From assembly GCA_947632275.1 (NCBI GenBank), contig CANROR010000017.1:1-18538 (forward strand): 18,538 bases of DNA, written 5' to 3'. A model generated the notes under the pieces. It did not search any database. It saw nothing but the letters and a program-made list of their open reading frames with translations, and was not told the origin of the DNA. A program made the position numbers and the translations under genes. Shown here piece by piece: positions 15,050 to 18,538 of the stretch (within the stretch, counting starts at the first letter, position 1; each line of letters opens with the position of its first letter). This stretch comes from an uncultured Bacilli bacterium. Its GTDB lineage: Bacteria > Bacillota_I > Bacilli_A > RF39 > UBA660.

Positions 15050-16626
15050 TTCGAATAAGACAAATAAAAATTTTAGTTTCTAACGACAATGAACAAGTTT
15101 TAAAGTTGAAAGTGGCTAAAAAATTAAAAATTGATGGGGCAACTATTAAAAACTTGACCATAAACAAAAAATCTATTGATGCTCGTGATAAAAAACAAAT
15201 ATTTTATGTTTATGAAGTTGATGTAGAAGTTTTAAATGAAGACCAAGTTTTAGCTACAATCAAAGATCAAGATATATTTAAAGTAATTAAAGAAGAGTAT
15301 CAGTTGCCGGCAAAGGGCAATCAAAAATTAAATAACCAAATTATCGTTGTTGGTAGTGGACCTGCCGGTTTATTTGCGTCTTTTCTTCTGGCCGAAACCG
15401 GTTATAAACCTTTAATAATTGAAAGAGGAAAGCCTGTCGAAGAAAGAGTTGAAGAAGTGAATAAATTTTGGCAAACGGGAAAGTTGAATCCCGAATGTAA
15501 TGTCCAATTTGGGGAAGGTGGAGCCGGGACTTTTTCCGATGGCAAATTAAATACCTTAGTTAAAGATAAAAGACATTTAAGTCAAAAAGTTTTTGATATT
15601 TTCGTCGAAAATGGAGCTCCGGAAGAAATAAAATATTTACATAATCCCCATATAGGAACAGATAATTTAAGAAAAGTTATTAAAAATATGCGCGAAAAAA
15701 TTAAAGCAATGGGAGCTAGCTTTTTATATGATACGAAACTAACTAATTTAATAATTGAGGATAATAAATTAAAACAAATTGAAGTTAATAACAGTACCAA
15801 AATTAATTGTGATTGTTTAGTTTTGGCTATTGGTCATAGTGCGCGGGATACGATAAGTATGCTTTATAAGCAAAATATTGCCATCGAAGCTAAACCTTTT
15901 GCAATGGGAATTAGAATTATGCATCCCCAAAAGGTAATTGATGAAAATCAATATGGTAAGTTTGCACAATATTTACCACCGGCTAGTTATAAATTAACTT
16001 ATACAACTAAAGATAATCGCGGTGTTTATTCTTTTTGCATGTGTCCCGGTGGCTATGTAGTTAATGCTTCCAGTGAAAAAAATCGCTTAGCGATTAATGG
16101 CATGAGTAATTATAAAAGAGATTCCCAAGTTGCTAATAGTGCCATTATTGTTACTGTTACGCCTCAAGATTTTGGTAAACATCCGCTTGCGGGCATCAAA
16201 TATCAACAAGAATTAGAAGAAAAAGCGTTTAATTTAGCAAATGGGCAAATCCCCTTACAACTTTGGCAAGATTTTAAACAAAATAAAGCTTCTTTAAATT
16301 ATGAAAGTTTTGCGCCTCAATGTATGGGAAATTATACTTTCACAAATATTCGCAATATTTTACCGGATTTTATGGTAAATTCTTTATTAGAAGCAATACC
16401 TTATTTTGCTAACAAAATTTCTAATTTTTCCGCTTCTGATACTATTCTCGCGGCAATTGAAAGTCGAACATCTTCACCCGTGAGAATTTTACGAAATGAA
16501 AATTTAGAAGCAAATATCGAAGGTATTTATCCGTGTGGCGAAGGCGCCGGTTATGCCGGGGGAATTACTACTTCGGCGATTGATGGCATTAAAGTAGCCG
16601 AAGAAATAATTAAAAAGTACTATTAA
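15046..16626 (+). CDS. COG2509-type FAD-dependent dehydrogenase
   Basis: 526 residues. An N-terminal domain of about 95 residues (MIRIRQIKILVSNDN to KEEYQLPAKG) precedes the FAD Rossmann fold, IIVVGSGPAGLFASFLLAE (about 98-116), then GKPVEERVEEVNKFW, GEGGAGTFSDGKLNT and ESRTSSPVRI. The C-terminus has GIYPCGEGAGYAGGITTSAIDG, typical of the uncharacterised FAD-dependent dehydrogenases of COG2509. The N-terminal part is characteristic of this family and is not found in the HI0933 group. No membrane segments, so cytoplasmic. The reaction is unknown. Translationally coupled to the preceding flavoprotein through ATGA; a convergent bidirectional terminator follows. Confidence 0.88.
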   Translation: MIRIRQIKILVSNDNEQVLKLKVAKKLKIDGATIKNLTINKKSIDARDKKQIFYVYEVDVEVLNEDQVLATIKDQDIFKVIKEEYQLPAKGNQKLNNQIIVVGSGPAGLFASFLLAETGYKPLIIERGKPVEERVEEVNKFWQTGKLNPECNVQFGEGGAGTFSDGKLNTLVKDKRHLSQKVFDIFVENGAPEEIKYLHNPHIGTDNLRKVIKNMREKIKAMGASFLYDTKLTNLIIEDNKLKQIEVNNSTKINCDCLVLAIGHSARDTISMLYKQNIAIEAKPFAMGIRIMHPQKVIDENQYGKFAQYLPPASYKLTYTTKDNRGVYSFCMCPGGYVVNASSEKNRLAINGMSNYKRDSQVANSAIIVTVTPQDFGKHPLAGIKYQQELEEKAFNLANGQIPLQLWQDFKQNKASLNYESFAPQCMGNYTFTNIRNILPDFMVNSLLEAIPYFANKISNFSASDTILAAIESRTSSPVRILRNENLEANIEGIYPCGEGAGYAGGITTSAIDGIKVAEEIIKKYY

Positions 16627-16633
16627 AATAAAA

Positions 16634-16664
16634 ACGTTAACTATTAATCAGTTAACGTCTTTTT
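16634..16664. terminator. Bidirectional terminator between convergent genes
   Basis: ACGTTAACT (16634-16642) pairs with AGTTAACGT (16650-16658), loop of 7. Five T residues follow on the plus strand and a T-rich stretch follows on the minus strand. It overlaps the last codons of the XRE gene. Confidence 0.85.
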
Positions 16665-16896
16665 CATTTTCTTCAAATAATTCCTTAATATCAATATTTA
16701 ATACTAAAGCTAATCTCCATAAAGTACCAAGACTAAATGTTTGATGGTTTTTGCTTTCAATGTTTGAAATGAATTGCGTTGAGTAGTTCATTTTACTAGC
16801 AAGTTGTTCTTGAGTGAGACCTTTTTCTTTTCTAATCTTTTTTATGTTTTTTGAAACTAATTCATAAACATAGTTTTCGTCATTTCTATTAAACAA
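16648..16896 (-). CDS. XRE-family transcriptional regulator
   Basis: 82 residues from the chosen start. The Cro/C1-type helix-turn-helix covers KNIKKIRKEKGLTQEQLASK, then MNYSTQFISNIESKNHQTFS and LGTLWRLALVLNIDIKELFE, leaving almost no room for another domain. TTG 16896 is preferred because GGCGGTGA lies 5 bases upstream; a TTG at 16911 would read through that site and add five residues. It is divergent from the two zinc-ribbon genes, with about 165 bases between the start codons, the usual arrangement for a repressor controlling itself and its neighbour. Two TTCCCA direct repeats 15 bases apart (16921-16926 and 16936-16941) lie just upstream and could be an operator. A prophage-type regulator is likely, though stand-alone regulators of this size also exist. 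Confidence 0.88.
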   Translation of the reverse strand: MFNRNDENYVYELVSKNIKKIRKEKGLTQEQLASKMNYSTQFISNIESKNHQTFSLGTLWRLALVLNIDIKELFEENEKDVN

Positions 16897-16960
16897 TAAT
16901 ATCACCGCCAAACATTAGTATTCCCAAATATTATTTTCCCATAAATAAAAACAAAATATA

Positions 16961-16990
16961 TTACACTATTCGAGTAAGTTATGATATAAT
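16961..16990 (+). promoter_or_regulatory. Promoter of the zinc-ribbon gene pair
   Basis: TTACAC (16961-16966), 18-base spacer, TATAAT (16985-16990) with extended TGA (16982-16984). The leader is about 65 bases and ends with a near-perfect AAAGGAGGT (17048-17056), 5 bases before the TTG at 17062. Confidence 0.7.
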
Positions 16991-17061
16991 AACTGTGTGA
17001 GTTGTCTAACTTGCAAAAAGCTTTTATTAGATATTTTTAAAGAAGTGAAAGGAGGTAAATC

Positions 17062-17412
17062 TTGGAAACTAAGTTTTGTGAATTTTGTGGCAATAAAGTT
17101 GCAATTGATGCAGTAATTTGTCCAAAGTGTGGAAAGCAACTTGAAGAACTCAAAGCAGAAAATCATAATCAAAATCCCCAAGTGATTATTAACAATAGTA
17201 ATGTTCTTGATGGTAATGTGGCTAGAAAAAAGTGCGATAAATGGGTTGCATTTCTATTATGTTTCTTTTTAGGTTGGCTTGGTGTTCATAAATTTTATGA
17301 GGGCAAAGCCGGTTTAGGAGTATTATATATGTTTACTTTTGGATTATTTGGTATAGGTTTATTAGTAGACATTATTACAATATTGTGTAAACCAAATCCA
17401 TATTATGTTTAG
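17062..17412 (+). CDS. Zinc-ribbon plus TM2-domain membrane protein
   Basis: 116 residues, TTG start fixed by the strong GGAGGT 5 bases upstream. An N-terminal zinc ribbon uses Cys6, Cys9, Cys20 and Cys23 (FCEFCG, CPKCGKQLEEL). A linker of about 35 polar, Asn-rich residues follows, then a TM2 domain: KKCDKWVAFLLCFFLGWLGV, HKFYEGKAGLGVLYMFTFGL, FGIGLLVDIITIL, giving two membrane segments (about 60-76 and 84-107) joined by the conserved HxFY(E/L)GK turn. TM2 proteins are common but of unknown function. The ribbon probably faces the cytoplasm. First gene of a two-gene unit whose second member has a closely similar zinc ribbon; the XRE gene is divergent. Confidence 0.88.
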   Translation: METKFCEFCGNKVAIDAVICPKCGKQLEELKAENHNQNPQVIINNSNVLDGNVARKKCDKWVAFLLCFFLGWLGVHKFYEGKAGLGVLYMFTFGLFGIGLLVDIITILCKPNPYYV

Positions 17413-17429
17413 GAGGTAAAATAATAATT

Positions 17430-18293
17430 ATGGAAAATAAAAAATTTTGTAAATTTTGTGGAAAAGAAATAACAAAAGAAAGTATTGTTTGCCCTCATTG
17501 TGGCCGACAATTAGAAAAAATTAAAAAACTAGAAGAAAAAAAAGAAAATGTTAAAACTGAAGAAATTGAAAAACCACAATTTTATACTCAAGAATGGTTT
17601 ATGTGGTTAATGTTAGTATTATTTGCACCTATTGGAATATTTCTAATGTGGAAATTTAATGATAAAATGGAAAAGAAATTAAAAATTATTTTAACCATAG
17701 TATTTGGTATTTTCTTTATTATTATAATTGCTGCTGGAAGTAGTGAAAGCGTTGATGACGACACTAATGATAGCGCTACCTATGATACAAATAAAAAAGT
17801 AACTGTTGAAGTAGTAGATTTTAGTACTATGACAACTGCAGAAATAGATTCATGGTGTAGTGAAAAAAAGATAAATTGTAAAATAACAAATGAATATTCT
17901 GATACAGTAGAAAAAGGAAAATATATTAGTCAAAGTGTTGAAAGTTCTAAGTCAATTTACGAAGGTGAAAAAATAACAATTATATTTTCATTAGGAAAAG
18001 AACCAACAATTAGTCAAAAAAATGCATTAAAAAAAGCCCAATCATATTTGAAATACACCGCATTTTCAAGAAAAGGGTTAATTGATCAATTAGAATTTGA
18101 AGGTTTTTCAAAAGAAGATTCTATTTATGGTGTTGATAATGTGGGAGCAGATTGGAACGAACAAGCAGTAAAAAAAGCAAAATCATATTTAGATTATTCT
18201 GCCTTTTCAAGAAAAGGATTAATTGAACAACTAGAATTCGAAGGCTTTACACATAGCCAAGCCGTATATGGTGTAGAACAAAATGGATTATAA
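17430..18293 (+). CDS. Zinc-ribbon / two-TM / PASTA / Ltp-repeat membrane protein, superinfection-exclusion-like
   Basis: 287 residues. In order: zinc ribbon (Cys7, Cys10, Cys21, Cys24), a charged helix (28-50), two membrane segments (about 56-74 and 84-102), an acidic linker, a PASTA-like domain (about 124-188, ending SIYEGEKITIIFSLG) with Cys143 and Cys150, then two 46-residue repeats (about 195-240 and 241-287) sharing AFSRKGLI and QLEFEGF. These repeats match the host-cell surface-exposed lipoprotein (Ltp) family; Ltp of Streptococcus thermophilus prophage TP-J34 blocks injection of incoming phage DNA. Here a TM anchor replaces the lipobox. If the ribbon is inside, the C-terminus is either at the outer face or, with two spans, back inside; two TMs formally place both ends in the cytoplasm, which conflicts with Ltp biology. 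AGGAGGT (17411-17417) is 12 bases before the ATG, rather far; in-frame ATA/ATT codons at 17424/17427 are better spaced but rare starts. Confidence 0.85.
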   Translation: MENKKFCKFCGKEITKESIVCPHCGRQLEKIKKLEEKKENVKTEEIEKPQFYTQEWFMWLMLVLFAPIGIFLMWKFNDKMEKKLKIILTIVFGIFFIIIIAAGSSESVDDDTNDSATYDTNKKVTVEVVDFSTMTTAEIDSWCSEKKINCKITNEYSDTVEKGKYISQSVESSKSIYEGEKITIIFSLGKEPTISQKNALKKAQSYLKYTAFSRKGLIDQLEFEGFSKEDSIYGVDNVGADWNEQAVKKAKSYLDYSAFSRKGLIEQLEFEGFTHSQAVYGVEQNGL

Positions 18294-18304
18294 TTTATAA
18301 TTCT

Positions 18305-18335
18305 AAAAAAGCAATTTACCATTGCTTTTTCTTTT
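18305..18335 (+). terminator. Terminator after the Ltp-repeat gene
   Basis: AAAAAGCAAT (18306-18315) pairs with ATTGCTTTTT (18321-18330) around TTACC, 10 bp, followed by CTTTT. The A-run on the 5' side would also allow weak function on the minus strand. Confidence 0.85.
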
Positions 18336-18391
18336 GACAAAAATGAAACTTTTTATATTTTAAACTTGAAATTTCAATTTAGTTATTAATC

Positions 18392-18411
18392 TGTTACCTA
18401 AATGTTACCTA
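18392..18411. repeat. Direct repeat of TGTTACCTA with 11-bp period
   Basis: TGTTACCTA occurs at 18392-18400 and again at 18403-18411, so the copies lie one helical turn apart. Such paired direct repeats near an attachment core are typical of arm-type integrase binding sites; here that is inference. Confidence 0.45.
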
Positions 18412-18428
18412 GATAATAAAAAACAAAT

Positions 18429-18455
18429 AAAAAATCCCAAATATTTGGGATTACT
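18429..18455. terminator. Palindromic terminator near the right edge, better on the minus strand
   Basis: AATCCCAA (18433-18440) pairs with TTGGGATT (18445-18452), a perfect palindrome with an ATAT loop. On the minus strand T residues follow at once (complement of the A-run 18429-18434). On the plus strand the T-run begins three bases later. Confidence 0.7.
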
Positions 18456-18461
18456 TTTTTA

Positions 18462-18470
18462 TGGAGCGGG
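18462..18470 (-). other. Possible tRNA-Gly 3'-end fragment (attachment-site scar)
   Basis: The minus strand reads CCCGCTCCA, identical to the usual 3' end of bacterial tRNA-Gly: acceptor arm CCCGC, discriminator U73, CCA. A minus-strand terminator follows directly, as it would after a tRNA gene. The bases upstream on that strand (GTTCG and beyond) do not fold as a T-arm, so it is not a complete tRNA. Only nine bases match; chance is possible. Confidence 0.25.
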
Positions 18471-18538
18471 AAAACTACAATTTACGAACTATGTCTCTTT
18501 CTATAAATAATATATCAAAAAAAGTTGAATTATTAAAT

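Noticed and set aside
17062..18293. CRISPR or tandem-array interpretation of the repeated segments in the zinc-ribbon genes.
   Set aside because: The repetition is at protein-domain level (zinc ribbon and two Ltp repeats) with diverged codons; there are no spaced identical repeats anywhere in the window.
18474..18538. An open minus-strand frame of about 20 codons running off the right edge and ending at TAG.
   Set aside because: Too short to distinguish from chance and without recognisable residues.
1..18538. Mycoplasma-type code (TGA as Trp), considered because of the AT-rich Bacilli-like gene set.
   Set aside because: TGA terminates several full-length genes and conserved Trp positions use TGG.

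Overview
The window reads as chromosome from an AT-rich, low-GC Gram-positive bacterium (Bacilli-like). Shine-Dalgarno sequences are strong AGGAG/AGGTGA types. Many promoters carry an extended TGn-TATAAT -10. The gene block rplS-lepB-rbgA-rnhB-...-topA matches known Bacilli order. TGA is used as a stop (for example at 9666-9668 and 15047-15049) and TGG encodes Trp, so this is the standard bacterial code and not the Mollicutes code. A bile salt hydrolase points to an animal gut, probably an uncultured gut Bacilli lineage (inference).

Layout. Positions 1-2000 hold the tail of a surface protein with a sorting-signal-like C-terminus, a terminator, lysS with its own promoter, and a small autonomous helix-turn-helix protein. 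Positions 2037-2244 hold what looks like a free-standing structured RNA with promoter, 13-bp closing stem and terminator. Positions 2281-3826 are two overlapping RNA-modification genes, an RlmI-like methyltransferase and an RluA-family pseudouridine synthase. Positions 3850-4812 are rplS, with a strong promoter and a probable L19 leader, and the signal peptidase gene lepB. Positions 4796-6281 are a self-contained unit of bile salt hydrolase plus a small unknown gene. Positions 6507-13795 are a Bro-N/DinD-like gene followed by rbgA, a frameshifted rnhB, a two-TM protein, an LtaS-like phosphoglycerol transferase and topA, nearly all overlapping. Positions 13809-16664 are two overlapping FAD-dependent oxidoreductases. 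Positions 16648-18335 are an accessory cassette: an XRE regulator diverging from two zinc-ribbon membrane proteins, the second ending in PASTA and Ltp (superinfection-exclusion-type) domains. The right edge has two terminators, an 11-bp-period direct repeat and a 9-bp match to the 3' end of a tRNA-Gly, possibly an attachment-site scar.

The conserved genes serve translation, ribosome assembly, RNA/DNA maintenance and the cell envelope. The insertions (bile salt hydrolase pair, Bro-N gene, XRE/zinc-ribbon cassette) break the ancestral synteny and, in the last two cases, differ from the core genes in Arg codon choice and TTG start use. The best candidates for something undescribed are the zinc-ribbon/PASTA/Ltp cassette, the RNA at 2071-2244, and the in-phase slippery sequence in rnhB.
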